A DNA stretch of 64,000 bases from Adhaeribacter soli (GTDB taxonomy: Bacteria > Bacteroidota > Bacteroidia > Cytophagales > Hymenobacteraceae). Every line of letters begins with the position of its first letter. Position 1 is the stretch's first letter. Both the position numbers and the translations under genes were made by a program. Under the pieces are notes generated by a model. The model searched no databases. It had not been told where the DNA came from and was given only the letters and a program-made list of their open reading frames with translations. Positions 52,606 to 62,133 of this stretch are shown here, piece by piece. The stretch lies in the NCBI RefSeq assembly GCF_008727925.1, contig NZ_VTWT01000009.1, forward strand, positions 62,001 through 126,000, written 5' to 3'.

Positions 52606-53346
52606 ATGAAAACCAGGTTGTTTTTTATCTCTCTTGCTCTCTTCAGTACCCAAGCCTTTGCCCAGACCGAATCTTCTCCCCCACAAGAGAAAGAATCTTT
52701 GGAGTATCACCCTTATGTACCCGCCTGGAAAAGACCCTTTAAGCCTGAACCGGTAAATAATACGGCCATCCGGATGGAGAAAAATGCAAAAGCCCATATA
52801 GCAGCTTTTAAAGACGGGGTGCTGCTGGTACGCCTGCGGACCTCCGAAATTGCCATTAAGAAACTTGAAGATTCCGGCAACAAGCAAATGGCAGCTTCGG
52901 TGCGCCAACAGCGCGAAAAAGATAACCAGAAGCTGGCAGCAGCCTTCCGCAAGCACTTTACCTTTTGCCCGGTTTACTTCTTTTACAGCTACGACTCCGA
53001 AAAAGTGAAAGCCGGCCAGTTTACCGGGATCATGCTCGACCACAATCTGAAGCCCGATTCTTCCATTCTGCCGCCGGATAAAAAAATTTATATTTCAGAA
53101 ATTACCGAGCTGGAACAATATCGCCAGCAACCCGACCTTCCCCAGGAAAGCAACAACCCGGAAGTTTCCTTTAAAGCGCTGGTGATCCGCGACGGGAAAT
53201 TTCACCAGTTGGCCAAACCGTTTCCGTATTTCATAAAAGCTTCTACCAACATTCCACCGCGCAAGCGTTCGGAAACCGAAATGGTAATGCTTTTAGATAA
53301 AAACCTGCAGGACTATTACAAAGCGACCAACAAAACTTCTAAATAA
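52606..53346 (+). CDS. Hypothetical secreted protein, 246 aa
   Basis: I do not recognise this protein. It has a clear signal peptide (MKTRLFFISLALFSTQAFAQ, cleavage after AFAQ). The mature part has a helix (LEDSGNKQMAASVRQQREKD), a patch FCPVYFFYSYDSEKVKAGQ, and a basic C-terminus. It lies on the opposite strand between hpt and adk. Its 3' end overlaps the 3' end of hpt by 8 bp, tail to tail. Insertion of this gene broke an otherwise common gene order. Confidence 0.75.
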   Translation: MKTRLFFISLALFSTQAFAQTESSPPQEKESLEYHPYVPAWKRPFKPEPVNNTAIRMEKNAKAHIAAFKDGVLLVRLRTSEIAIKKLEDSGNKQMAASVRQQREKDNQKLAAAFRKHFTFCPVYFFYSYDSEKVKAGQFTGIMLDHNLKPDSSILPPDKKIYISEITELEQYRQQPDLPQESNNPEVSFKALVIRDGKFHQLAKPFPYFIKASTNIPPRKRSETEMVMLLDKNLQDYYKATNKTSK

Positions 53347-53878
53347 CCTTGTAAATGTCTTTCAAGTTGCGGCCCAGGCCGTTGTAATCGAGGCCGTAAC
53401 CTACTACAAAATCGTTCGGGATGCTGCGGCCTACGTACTTCACCGCAATATCGTGCTGCAGGCATTCCGGCTTTTGCAGCAAGGTGGCCACTTCGATGGA
53501 GGCAGGTTGCTGGGCTCCCAGGGTCTGAAACAAGGTTACAACGGTATTCCCGGTATCTACAATGTCTTCCAGAATTACCACGTGGCGGTCTTTAATACTT
53601 TCTTTTAAACCCAGCAATTCCTTTACCTGACCGGTGGAACTGGTGTTTTCGTAAGAGGCTACTTTTACAAAGGAAATTTCACAGGGAATAGAAACTTCTT
53701 TCAGCAGATCGGCGGCAAACATAAACGAACCATTCAGAATAGCGATAAAAATGGGTCTTTGGGCGGCATAATCGGCGTTCAGCTGTTCGGCTACCTGGCG
53801 GATGCCGGCTAAGATCTCGGCTTCGGTTAAATACAGGCTAAAAGATTTGTCGTGAATGGTAACGGTTTGCAGGGCCAT
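53339..53878 (-). CDS. hpt: Hypoxanthine phosphoribosyltransferase
   Basis: This 179-residue purine salvage enzyme converts hypoxanthine (and guanine) with PRPP to IMP (GMP). The PRPP-binding motif is HVVILEDIVDTGNTV. PIFIAILNGSFMFAADLL and VVGYGLDYNGLGRNL cover the other substrate loops. The catalytic Asp lies in the EDIVDTG motif. In relatives it often precedes adk and obgE directly. The 3' end overlaps the opposite-strand gene at 52606-53346. Confidence 0.94.
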   Translation of the reverse strand: MALQTVTIHDKSFSLYLTEAEILAGIRQVAEQLNADYAAQRPIFIAILNGSFMFAADLLKEVSIPCEISFVKVASYENTSSTGQVKELLGLKESIKDRHVVILEDIVDTGNTVVTLFQTLGAQQPASIEVATLLQKPECLQHDIAVKYVGRSIPNDFVVGYGLDYNGLGRNLKDIYKVI

Positions 53879-53933
53879 TTTTGTAGGGTTTTCCGGGCTT
53901 ATGATTTAACGAGTACCAAAAGTAATACAAAAT

Positions 53934-53977
53934 AAAAAGAAGAAGCTCTTTTCGCCGGAAAAGAGCTTCTTCTTTTT
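53934..53977. terminator. Strong bidirectional hairpin after hppA
   Basis: A perfect 20-bp stem (AAAAAGAAGAAGCTCTTTTC with its complement) closes a 4-nt GCCG loop. It lies 27 bp past the hppA stop and ahead of hpt. Confidence 0.9.
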
Positions 53978-54004
53978 AAAGGTAAATCCTGTTTATTTCT
54001 TTGC

Positions 54005-56248
54005 TTATTTCTTAGCCATCGAAAGGTAGTGCGTATTGGCTTTTTCTGTCGGTTTATTTTGTTTAAACGCCTCCGGAGCAGCTTCATTGGTTTGAATTTC
54101 GATCCGGCGGTCGTGCACTTTGGTAGTATCGGCAATGTGAGGGGCAATTACCAGCGAAACGATGGACATCAGCTTAATGAGAATGTTCATACTCGGACCG
54201 GAAGTATCTTTGAACGGATCGCCCACGGTATCGCCGGTTACGGACGCTTTATGCGCGTCGGAGCCTTTGTATTCCATTTTACCGTTTATCATTACGCCTT
54301 TTTCAAACGATTTCTTCGCGTTATCCCAGGCGCCGCCGGCATTGGCCTGGAACATGGCCATCAGTACGCCGGAAACCGTGACCCCGGCCAGTAAACCGCC
54401 CAAAATTTCGGCCGAAGAAGTATAGGCAAAAACGCCTTTCAAGCCGAAACCAACGATAACCGGCACAACTAAGGCAATAGCGCCCGGCAGCATCATTTCC
54501 CGAATGGCAGCCTGGGTAGAAATAGCCACGCATTTTTCGTATTCCGGTTTGCCCGTTCCTTCCATAATGCCCGGAATTTCGCGGAACTGGCGGCGTACCT
54601 CGTGCACCATAGCCATGGCCGCGCGGCCTACCGCCGCAATGGCCAGCGCCGAGAAGATAAACGGTATCATGGCGCCCACAAAAAGTCCGGCCAGTACGGG
54701 AGCTTTGTAAATGTTAATGGCATCGATGCCCGCAATTCCTACGAAAGCCGCAAATAAAGCCAGGGACGTTAAGGCCGCCGAAGCGATCGCAAAGCCTTTA
54801 CCGGTGGCAGCTGTGGTGTTTCCTACGGCGTCCAGGATATCGGTTCTTTCGCGCACTTCCTTCGGCAATTCGCTCATTTCAGCAATACCGCCGGCGTTAT
54901 CGGCAATCGGCCCGAACGCATCGATGGCTAATTGCATGGCGGTGGTGGCCATCATTCCGGCAGCAGCAATGGCTACGCCGTACAAACCGGCCAACGCATA
55001 CGAAAGTACAATACCTACGGCCAGTACAATAATCGGCAATACCGTAGACTCCATGCCCACGGCCAGGCCGCCAATTACGGTGGTGGCGTGGCCGGTTGAA
55101 CTTTGCTGCACAATGCTGTTAACCGGACGTTTGCCCATGGCCGTATAATATTCGGTGATTATACTCATGAGTGCCCCCACGATCAGGCCAACGATCACGG
55201 CATAGAAAACTTCGCTGGCCGTAAATACAAAGCCCCGCATTTCCATGGTTTCCGGCAGCATCCAGTGAATGATGAAATAAGAGCCAATGGCCGTGAGAAT
55301 TACCGAAACCCAATTTCCTAAATTCAGCGCGCCTTGCACATTGCCTCCCTCCTTCACTTTCACGAACAATACGCCAATGATGGAGAAAACAATGCCTATG
55401 CCGCCAATAACCATTGGCAGGAGTACCGGAGAAATTCCGCCGAAGTTATCTTTTGCAATAATTTCCCGCCCTAAAACCATGGTAGCCAGCATCGTAGCCA
55501 CGTAAGAACCAAATAAATCCGCGCCCATGCCCGCTACGTCGCCTACGTTATCGCCTACGTTATCGGCAATGGTGGCAGGGTTTCTTGGATCGTCTTCCGG
55601 AATACCGGCTTCCACTTTTCCTACTAAATCCGCGCCTACGTCGGCTGCTTTGGTGTAGATGCCGCCGCCTACGCGGGCAAAAAGCGCAATACTTTCCGCG
55701 CCCAGCGAGAAACCGGTAAGCACTTCCAGGGCCCGTTCCATTTCAATGCCATTCACATTGGCGCCGGTGCTTTGCACAAAGTAATAGTAAAGCACAATGA
55801 ACAGGGAACCCAAACCCAGAATGGCCAGACCGGCCACGCCCATGCCCATTACCGAACCGCCGGTAAACGACACGTTCAGCGCCCGGGAAAGGCTGGTACG
55901 CGCGGCCTGGGCCGTGCGCACGTTGGCTTTGGTAGCAATGCGCATGCCGATAAACCCGGCCAGGGCCGAGAAAACTGCTCCCATTACAAAAGCCAGCGCA
56001 ATGGTCCAGTGCGATTTTTCGCCGCTGTGACCCAGATACGCCAGAAGCAAGCCGGCTATAATTACAAAATAGCTGAGCACTTTATACTCGGCCTTTAAAA
56101 AAGCCATAGCGCCGTCGGCAATGTGCCGGGCAATGGTCTGCATTTTCTCATCGCCGGCCTCCTGCCTGGTAACCCAGGCAGACTTTACGGCGGTGTACAA
56201 CAGCGCCAGGATTCCGAGCGCCGGGACAGCGTAAACAATTTCTTCCAT
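54005..56248 (-). CDS. hppA: Membrane-bound ion-translocating pyrophosphatase
   Basis: This 747-residue protein, with about 16 membrane helices, splits pyrophosphate and pumps H+ or Na+. The active-site motifs are intact: [39 protein letters not shown], and [20 protein letters not shown]. The segment [18 protein letters not shown] has Ala where K+-independent enzymes have Lys (GNTTKA), so this is of the K+-dependent class. That class includes Na+ pumps and H+ pumps, and the ion cannot be told by eye. The C-terminal ~35 residues form a polar tail. Confidence 0.95.
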   Translation of the reverse strand: MEEIVYAVPALGILALLYTAVKSAWVTRQEAGDEKMQTIARHIADGAMAFLKAEYKVLSYFVIIAGLLLAYLGHSGEKSHWTIALAFVMGAVFSALAGFIGMRIATKANVRTAQAARTSLSRALNVSFTGGSVMGMGVAGLAILGLGSLFIVLYYYFVQSTGANVNGIEMERALEVLTGFSLGAESIALFARVGGGIYTKAADVGADLVGKVEAGIPEDDPRNPATIADNVGDNVGDVAGMGADLFGSYVATMLATMVLGREIIAKDNFGGISPVLLPMVIGGIGIVFSIIGVLFVKVKEGGNVQGALNLGNWVSVILTAIGSYFIIHWMLPETMEMRGFVFTASEVFYAVIVGLIVGALMSIITEYYTAMGKRPVNSIVQQSSTGHATTVIGGLAVGMESTVLPIIVLAVGIVLSYALAGLYGVAIAAAGMMATTAMQLAIDAFGPIADNAGGIAEMSELPKEVRERTDILDAVGNTTAATGKGFAIASAALTSLALFAAFVGIAGIDAINIYKAPVLAGLFVGAMIPFIFSALAIAAVGRAAMAMVHEVRRQFREIPGIMEGTGKPEYEKCVAISTQAAIREMMLPGAIALVVPVIVGFGLKGVFAYTSSAEILGGLLAGVTVSGVLMAMFQANAGGAWDNAKKSFEKGVMINGKMEYKGSDAHKASVTGDTVGDPFKDTSGPSMNILIKLMSIVSLVIAPHIADTTKVHDRRIEIQTNEAAPEAFKQNKPTEKANTHYLSMAKK

Positions 56249-56339
56249 TTAAAAATTTTTAGAGCGTGATGATGAATTGATTTTATTCGCTCTAATATAG
56301 AATTTTCTAAATGAAATGCGCAAGAAATAAATACGTAAT

Positions 56340-57254
56340 TTATAATTCCTTTAGCAGAACCTTGTACAAATCCACCATGGCCTGCATATCGGCTTTGTGA
56401 ACGATCTCGTCCGGGGAATGTACATTGTCTTCCGGCGCCCCGATAAAACACCAGTCCCAGGGAATATTGCTGAATTGAAGTTCTTTGCCATCGCTGCCGC
56501 CCGCCGATTCCACTTCCAGCTGGTAAGGAATGCCAGCCTTTTTAGCAATTTCTACGATCTTCATGATAAAACTCCGGCGCGGGATCAGGCTGTCACGCAA
56601 GGAAATGGCCACGCCTTCGCCGGGCAATACGCCTTCGGTTACCCAGGTTATGTCGGCAATTAAGGCCTGGCGCACCCCGAAGCGTTCGTTAATGTAGCGG
56701 GCCAGGAACGAAACCGAACCGCCGCCAATTTCCTCCCAGCAGCTGAAAGCAATTACGCCGTCTTCCAGGGTTTCGGCAACTTTCAGGGCATTCCACACGC
56801 CCAGGCGGTTATCCATGTAGCAGCACTGCACGATATCTTTTTCTTCCCGGAATTCGGCCTTGAAAACAAGTTCGGTGCCGCGCTCAATTTCCCGGTAATA
56901 ATCGTACGTTAGCTGGCCGGTTTCTTCATCTACAATCAGGGTACAGGCAATTTTCCCCAAGCTATCCTCTCCTACCAGTTCGTAACCGGTTTCGCAAACG
57001 GGCCCTCCTATTTTAATCAACTGATTGCCGTAGCGAACCATAAACCCGATAGAATCCATGTGCGCAAAGACAGCGGTACGGGGCTTGCCGAAAACCAGCA
57101 GAATACAATCCATGAAATCGTCGGAGGCCAGAATTTCGGGCTGAACTTTCCAATGCCTTTTTTCCTTATCTATATAGTCCAGCAGGAATTCTTTCATTTG
57201 AATTTCGTTGCCGGAAGGCGCATGGATGCCACAGAGTTTTTGAAGTAATTTCAT
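56340..57254 (-). CDS. M42-type metallo-aminopeptidase family protein
   Basis: This 304-residue protein carries the metal-ligand series of M42 (glutamyl aminopeptidase/deblocking) peptidases: His in [11 protein letters not shown], Asp in YMDNRLGVW, Glu-Glu in CWEEIGGGS, Asp in [10 protein letters not shown], and His in [24 protein letters not shown] is the last substrate loop. It should cut N-terminal residues from peptides in the cytoplasm, with two metal ions. It is shorter than the ~350-residue norm. It lies 91 bp upstream of hppA on the same strand, without an obvious link. Confidence 0.85.
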   Translation of the reverse strand: MKLLQKLCGIHAPSGNEIQMKEFLLDYIDKEKRHWKVQPEILASDDFMDCILLVFGKPRTAVFAHMDSIGFMVRYGNQLIKIGGPVCETGYELVGEDSLGKIACTLIVDEETGQLTYDYYREIERGTELVFKAEFREEKDIVQCCYMDNRLGVWNALKVAETLEDGVIAFSCWEEIGGGSVSFLARYINERFGVRQALIADITWVTEGVLPGEGVAISLRDSLIPRRSFIMKIVEIAKKAGIPYQLEVESAGGSDGKELQFSNIPWDWCFIGAPEDNVHSPDEIVHKADMQAMVDLYKVLLKEL

Positions 57255-57357
57255 AGCGTTTTATTCAGAAACCAAAAGTAGTATAATTACGGTTATAGCT
57301 CCGGCTTGCTCAGGCGCCAAATTTTAAAACCTTCGATTTTTTTGTTTATTTGCAATC

Positions 57358-58614
57358 ATGAAGCAATTCTTTTGCGCTTTAGTTTTTATCCTTTCCGGGT
57401 TTACCGCCTTCGCTCAGACCGATTCCGTTAACCGGAAAATGGAAGATTCGATCATGAATACCATTTACATGGATTCGGTGGAGATTCTGCCGCAAGCCAA
57501 GGACATCCGCGGCATGCTGTTGCTGGATAAAGATATTCAGAATGAATTAGGGGGCGCGGTAGACAATCTTTACAACTTCAAATACGCGCTGGCCGAAAAG
57601 CAATTCAAGTCGTTGCGCCGCCGTTACCCCAACCACCCCATGCCATACTTTTTGATGGGATTGAGCCAGTGGTGGAAAATCGTGCCGACCAACATCCGGA
57701 CGAAACAATACGATGAAGCTTTTTACGCCTACATGGATACCACCATTACCCGGGCTGAAAAGCTGTACGACGAAAACGACAAAAATTTTGAAGCGGCCTT
57801 TTTCCTGGCGGCTGCCTACGGTTTTAAAGCCCGTCTGCACGCCGAACGGAGCGACTGGCGCAAGGCCACAGTAGCCAGTAAAAACTCGCTGGATTATCTG
57901 CAGAAAAGCCGCGTGGGCAACGACCTGAGCCCGGAATTTTTGTTCGGAGAAGGTCTTTACAATTACTATGCAGTCTGGATCTCGAAGAATTATCCTTTGC
58001 TCCGGCCGGTGCTTCTTTTCTTTCCCGACGGCAACAAGCAGCTTGGATTGCAGCAATTGAAAACGGTATCTGACAATGGCTTTTACACCGGCGTGGAATC
58101 GAAGTTTTTCCTGATGAAGATCTATGCCAACGAGGAAAACAACTCCGCCGCTGCCCTGCCAATTTCCCGCTTCCTGGCCTATAAATATCCGGATAACGCT
58201 TATTTTCAGCGGTTCTACGCCCGTCTGGTTTTCCTGCAGGGCAACTTTACAGAAACCGAACGCATCTCTGCGGACATCCTGAATAAGCTCTCCAGAAACA
58301 TGGCCGGCTACGAAGCGGTAAGCGGCCGGTATGCGGCTTATTTCCTGGGGTATATTTACCAGAACAAACACAAAGACCAGCAGAAGGCCCGCGATTATTA
58401 CCAGCAATGCGTGAACTTCGCCCAGCAAACCGGCGAGGAAAAATCCGGGTACGCGCTTTATGCCCTTTTGAACTTAGCCCGCATTGCCAACGATCAGAAA
58501 GATCTTAAAACCGCCAAGGCGCATTATGAACGGATAAAGGATATTGCCGACAAAAAATCGGAGCCTTTTAAAGAGTCGAAAGACTGGCTGAAGAAAAACA
58601 AGAAGGTTAAGTAA
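57358..58614 (+). CDS. Secreted tetratricopeptide-repeat protein
   Basis: This 418-residue protein has a signal peptide (cleavage after TAFAQ, about residue 20). Helical repeats follow throughout, with YNFKYALAEKQFKSLRRRYP, NHPMPYFLMGLSQWWKI, DQQKARDYYQQCVNFAQQTG and DLKTAKAHYERIKDIADKKS reading as TPR units. It is probably periplasmic and acts as a scaffold. Partner unknown. It precedes the sugar genes by 75 bp but need not belong with them. Confidence 0.8.
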   Translation: MKQFFCALVFILSGFTAFAQTDSVNRKMEDSIMNTIYMDSVEILPQAKDIRGMLLLDKDIQNELGGAVDNLYNFKYALAEKQFKSLRRRYPNHPMPYFLMGLSQWWKIVPTNIRTKQYDEAFYAYMDTTITRAEKLYDENDKNFEAAFFLAAAYGFKARLHAERSDWRKATVASKNSLDYLQKSRVGNDLSPEFLFGEGLYNYYAVWISKNYPLLRPVLLFFPDGNKQLGLQQLKTVSDNGFYTGVESKFFLMKIYANEENNSAAALPISRFLAYKYPDNAYFQRFYARLVFLQGNFTETERISADILNKLSRNMAGYEAVSGRYAAYFLGYIYQNKHKDQQKARDYYQQCVNFAQQTGEEKSGYALYALLNLARIANDQKDLKTAKAHYERIKDIADKKSEPFKESKDWLKKNKKVK

Positions 58615-58689
58615 ACATTGCCTAATTTTAACCTCTGAAATTCAAACCCGTTTCCATGGCCCCAGTTTTCTGCCGAATTTTCTTACTTC

Positions 58690-59088
58690 ATGCCTGAACC
58701 CTACCTGATAGAATTCCCGCAATCGGGTACCCCGGAAACCGGTTTTATTTCGGTGGTTGAAAACTCTAAACTGATCCCCTTCAACATCGAACGGGTTTTC
58801 TGGACCTATGCAACGCCAGAAAGTTGCATCCGCGGCCGCCATGCTCACTACCAGACGCAACTGGTATTAATTGCGATCAGCGGCAGCATTACCGTAACCA
58901 CCGAAACTCAGGAAGGCGAAAAACAAACCTTTGAGCTGAACAACCCCAATACCGGTTTATTCATTCCGAAGGCAGTCTGGCATACAATGGAATATTCGGG
59001 TTCTGCCCTGCAACTGGTACTTGCCTCAGAACCTTACCGGCCGGAAGACTACATCCGCGATTATGAGGTTTTCCGGAGCATAAAATAA
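58690..59088 (+). CDS. FdtA/QdtA-type sugar ketoisomerase (cupin)
   Basis: This 132-residue single cupin matches dTDP-4-keto-6-deoxy-glucose 3,4-ketoisomerases of the FdtA/QdtA/WxcM-like group. The catalytic motif is RGRHAHYQTQLVLIAISGS, with the HAH pair typical of the family. WHTMEYSGSALQLVLASEPY closes the barrel. The product would be a 3-keto sugar that an aminotransferase can use; such an enzyme is the next gene. Together they make dTDP-3-amino-3,6-dideoxyhexose for surface glycans. Confidence 0.87.
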   Translation: MPEPYLIEFPQSGTPETGFISVVENSKLIPFNIERVFWTYATPESCIRGRHAHYQTQLVLIAISGSITVTTETQEGEKQTFELNNPNTGLFIPKAVWHTMEYSGSALQLVLASEPYRPEDYIRDYEVFRSIK

Positions 59089-59207
59089 AGATAACCTGCC
59101 TCACAGCTCCGGCCCAGGAACCCTGCACTTTTCGGGCAAAAATAATAGCGTTTTCAAGCGGTAAATTCCAGCGGGTTTTTAGATACAAACAAGACGCAAC
59201 GCTTTCT

Positions 59208-59215
59208 TATCTTTG
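59208..59215 (+). promoter_or_regulatory. -7 box before the sugar aminotransferase gene
   Basis: TATCTTTG matches TAnnTTTG exactly, 18 bp before the ATG at 59233. It suggests that the aminotransferase has its own start site within the 144-bp gap. Confidence 0.45.
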
Positions 59216-59232
59216 CAGCATCAGTTTTACCC

Positions 59233-60333
59233 ATGCAGATACCATTTTTTTCTTTCAAGGCTCAGAACCGGCAGGTAAAGCAGCAGGTGATGCAGGCTAT
59301 GGAAGAGGTTTTCGATTCGGAGTGGTATGTTTTAGGAAAAGCCGTAAAAGATTTCGAAGCCGCTTATGCCACCTTTAACCAAACCAAATTCTGCATTGGC
59401 GTAAGCAATGGGCTGGATGCCCTTCATATTGCTTTAAAAACATTGGAGATTGGTCCCGGAGATGAGGTGATCGTTCCATCCAACACCTACATTGCTACCT
59501 GGCTGGCTGTTTCTTATACCGGCGCCAAAATTGTTCCGGTAGAACCGAACCCTGAAACCTACAACCTCGATCCGGCAAAACTGGAAGCAGCCATCACGCC
59601 GCAAACCAAAGCTATAATCCCCGTGCATCTTTACGGGCAGGCTTGCGAAATGGACGCCATAATGGCCCTTGCCCGCAAGCATAACCTCTTTGTAGTAGAG
59701 GACAATGCCCAGGCCCAGGGCGCAACTTTTCAGGGTAAATTAACCGGCAGTTTTGGCGATATAAACGCTACCAGTTTTTACCCATCCAAAAACCTGGGCG
59801 CCCTCGGCGATGCCGGAGCCCTTACTACCGACTACGCATTACTGGCAGAAAAAGCCCAGGTTTTAAGGAACTACGGCTCCCGGGAAAAATATTACAATGA
59901 AGTTATCGGGTTTAATTCGCGGCTCGATGAACTGCAGGCGGCTATTTTAAAGGTAAAATTACCATTACTGGAAAACTGGAATGCCGAACGTATCCGCATT
60001 TCCGAGCTTTATCGTTATTTTTTAAAAGATATTGAAGAAATTATTTTGCCTAAGACGGCGGAAGGTGCTTCGCATGTTTATCATCAGTTCGTGATCCGGA
60101 CCTCGTACCGGAATGACTTAAAGACTCATTTGGCAAAAAATGGCGTTGATACCTTAATTCACTACCCGGTTCCGCCGCACCTGCAGGAAGCTTATAAGTA
60201 CCTTGGTTTTAAAAAAGGAGATTTTCCAGTGGCGGAAGAGCTGGCTAATACCAGTTTAAGTTTGCCAATTTATCCGGGGTTAAGGGAGGAGCAGGTCGCA
60301 TTTATAGGGAAGTTAATAAGCGGCTATTTTTGA
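59233..60333 (+). CDS. DegT/DnrJ/EryC1/StrS sugar aminotransferase (FdtB/QdtB-like)
   Basis: This 366-residue PLP enzyme transfers an amino group to a keto-sugar nucleotide. The PLP lysine is K186 in [37 protein letters not shown] (about 57 on) and [13 protein letters not shown] match family sites. [10 protein letters not shown] and [18 protein letters not shown] near the C-terminus are also typical. Given the FdtA-type gene just upstream, the likely product is dTDP-3-amino-3,6-dideoxy-hexose (Fuc3N or Qui3N). Which stereoisomer forms cannot be told. Confidence 0.9.
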   Translation: MQIPFFSFKAQNRQVKQQVMQAMEEVFDSEWYVLGKAVKDFEAAYATFNQTKFCIGVSNGLDALHIALKTLEIGPGDEVIVPSNTYIATWLAVSYTGAKIVPVEPNPETYNLDPAKLEAAITPQTKAIIPVHLYGQACEMDAIMALARKHNLFVVEDNAQAQGATFQGKLTGSFGDINATSFYPSKNLGALGDAGALTTDYALLAEKAQVLRNYGSREKYYNEVIGFNSRLDELQAAILKVKLPLLENWNAERIRISELYRYFLKDIEEIILPKTAEGASHVYHQFVIRTSYRNDLKTHLAKNGVDTLIHYPVPPHLQEAYKYLGFKKGDFPVAEELANTSLSLPIYPGLREEQVAFIGKLISGYF

Positions 60334-60516
60334 ATTGGGAGTGATAAATAACCAGCATTCTAAACCAGTATTACCCGGATGCGCTTATAAACAACAACAA
60401 TTTACATAATAATTTTATTTGAATTGAATTAAAAACAATTGACCGGTGTACTTTTTAGATAGAAATTTATAACGGAACTTTAGAGTTTGATTCTGAATCC
60501 TTTTAGAAAATAAATA

Positions 60517-61857
60517 ATGAATGCATATGACTTCTTTTTGGGGCCCCTGTACCTGGCCATCCTGTATGGAATCGCTTATGCTGTCCGGTCGAAGGTTACC
60601 ACCCCTCAAACAAAGAAGTATTTTATACTTGCCTTAACCCTGAAATTTGCAGGTGCAATTACTCTGGGGCTTATCTACCATTTTTACTACTTCGGGGGAG
60701 ACACCCAGCGGTACTATAAATTAAGTAAGGTGATTTATGAAGCTTTAACAACCGATTTCATGGTTGGAATAAAGCTTTTGCTGGCCAATGGTGAATTTGA
60801 TCCGGAAACTTTTGAATACGCATCCAGAATAAAATGGTACCATTCTCCGGCCGAATACATGGTGATTAAATTTACGACTGTATTCAGCTTCCTTGGCTTT
60901 GGTAGTTACACGGTGGCCGCATTGTTTTTTGCATTTTTTAGCTTTTCGGGTGTATGGGCAGCATATCGCACTTTTTTAAAGCTTTATCCTAAACTTACCA
61001 AAGAATTTGCCATTGCGGTTTTATTCCTGCCATCAGTAGTGTTCTGGGGATCAGGTTTAATGAAAGATAGTCTTACCCTTGGAGCTTTAGGCTGGCTCTT
61101 TTATGGTTTTTATACTTTTGCTATTGAAAAGAGGCGTCTGTTTTATTCAGCTGTATGCATTTTGCTTTCCGGATATCTCATCTACATTGTTAAGGTATAT
61201 ATATTACTTTCATTTTTACCTCCTGCCTTATTATGGGTCTTCAATGAGAATAGCAAACTGATTAAAACAAAAGCGATAAGAATTCTGGCGAAACCTGTTT
61301 TTTTAGCAGTGGGTGGCCTTGGCGCTTATATTGCAGCAACAACTTTAACGGCTGGCGATAAGCGATATGATGTTGATAAGCTGGCAGAAACAACTAAAAT
61401 AAATAATGAATTCTTAACAGAAATGGTAGAATCCGGCTCTGGCTATAATATTAGCGGCCTCGATGGAACAATGGCAGGAACCCTTCAGGCCGCTCCTCAG
61501 GCTATTAATGTTGCATTATTTCGACCATACATGTGGGAGGTAAGAAACCCCTTTATGCTCTTGTCGGCATTGGAAGCCTTCCTCTTTCTTTTTGTTACCC
61601 TTAGAATATTTTTCAGGGTCGGGGTTTTAAAAACCCTGAAAATGATGGCCGGTGAGCCAATTGTACTTTTTTGTATGATCTTCTCCCTGGTTATGGCTTT
61701 AGCAGTAGGATTGAACAGCGGAAACTTCGGTACCCTGGTTCGGTATAAAATTCCATTTATGCCTTTCTACCTTTCGGCTTTATATATAATGGAAGCCAAA
61801 GTAAAAGAAGCGGCATTAGCACGAAAAAGAAGATTAAAACTAGCGGCTGTTCGCTAA
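60517..61857 (+). CDS. Multi-pass membrane protein, possible polysaccharide polymerase or glycosyltransferase
   Basis: This 446-residue integral membrane protein has about ten hydrophobic segments. An early polar loop carries YYFGGDTQRYYKLSK, and a later membrane-edge motif is PSVVFWGSGLMKDSLTLGAL. A ~70-residue polar loop (about 285-335, DKRYDVDKLAETTKINNEF) lies before the last helices. This layout and the sugar-gene context suggest an EpsG- or Wzy-like polymerase or a GT-C transferase. I cannot name a family with certainty. The DNA is notably AT-rich compared with flanking genes. Confidence 0.6.
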   Translation: MNAYDFFLGPLYLAILYGIAYAVRSKVTTPQTKKYFILALTLKFAGAITLGLIYHFYYFGGDTQRYYKLSKVIYEALTTDFMVGIKLLLANGEFDPETFEYASRIKWYHSPAEYMVIKFTTVFSFLGFGSYTVAALFFAFFSFSGVWAAYRTFLKLYPKLTKEFAIAVLFLPSVVFWGSGLMKDSLTLGALGWLFYGFYTFAIEKRRLFYSAVCILLSGYLIYIVKVYILLSFLPPALLWVFNENSKLIKTKAIRILAKPVFLAVGGLGAYIAATTLTAGDKRYDVDKLAETTKINNEFLTEMVESGSGYNISGLDGTMAGTLQAAPQAINVALFRPYMWEVRNPFMLLSALEAFLFLFVTLRIFFRVGVLKTLKMMAGEPIVLFCMIFSLVMALAVGLNSGNFGTLVRYKIPFMPFYLSALYIMEAKVKEAALARKRRLKLAAVR

Positions 61858-61896
61858 ATCTCCGGGGGGCAAGTCAAGGTTACCGCTGAAAACACC

Positions 61897-61941
61897 AAAT
61901 CACCCTTAAAAGCCTGTTTAACCAGCTTCTGAGGGTGATTT
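61897..61941 (+). terminator. Terminator of the membrane-protein gene
   Basis: AAATCACCCT (61897-61906) pairs with AGGGTGATTT (61932-61941), followed by TTTTT. A weaker inner AAGC/GCTT pair continues the stem. Confidence 0.7.
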
Positions 61942-61960
61942 TTTTAATAGTTTAATATCT

Positions 61961-62010
61961 GAAACCATTCTTGCGCGATTTATGCGCATAAATCGCGCAA
62001 GAATGGTTTC
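61961..62010. repeat. 50-bp perfect palindrome
   Basis: The left half (GAAACCATTCTTGCGCGATT, then TATGC) is the exact reverse complement of the right half, with no loop. It lies between two converging transcription units. Confidence 0.92.
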
Positions 62011-62076
62011 CTGGTTCTGTGCCTCAACAGAACTTTATTTATTTCATAGCTTATTTTCTTTCCAGGCAGGAAAAAA

Positions 62077-62094
62077 GGCTGCCAGGTGGCAGCC
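62077..62094 (-). terminator. Terminator of the glycosyltransferase-HAD-UbiA-like operon
   Basis: GGCTGCCA (62077-62084) pairs with TGGCAGCC (62087-62094). A run of six A (62071-62076) gives a U-tract on the minus strand. Confidence 0.8.
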
Positions 62095-62133
62095 CTCGGA
62101 TACATTAGCATAACTGAGCCTGGTTTGGTATGA

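Noticed and set aside
57547-58428. Minus-strand open frame of 293 codons
   Set aside because: It is the complement of the TPR protein gene, which has a signal peptide and repeat structure.
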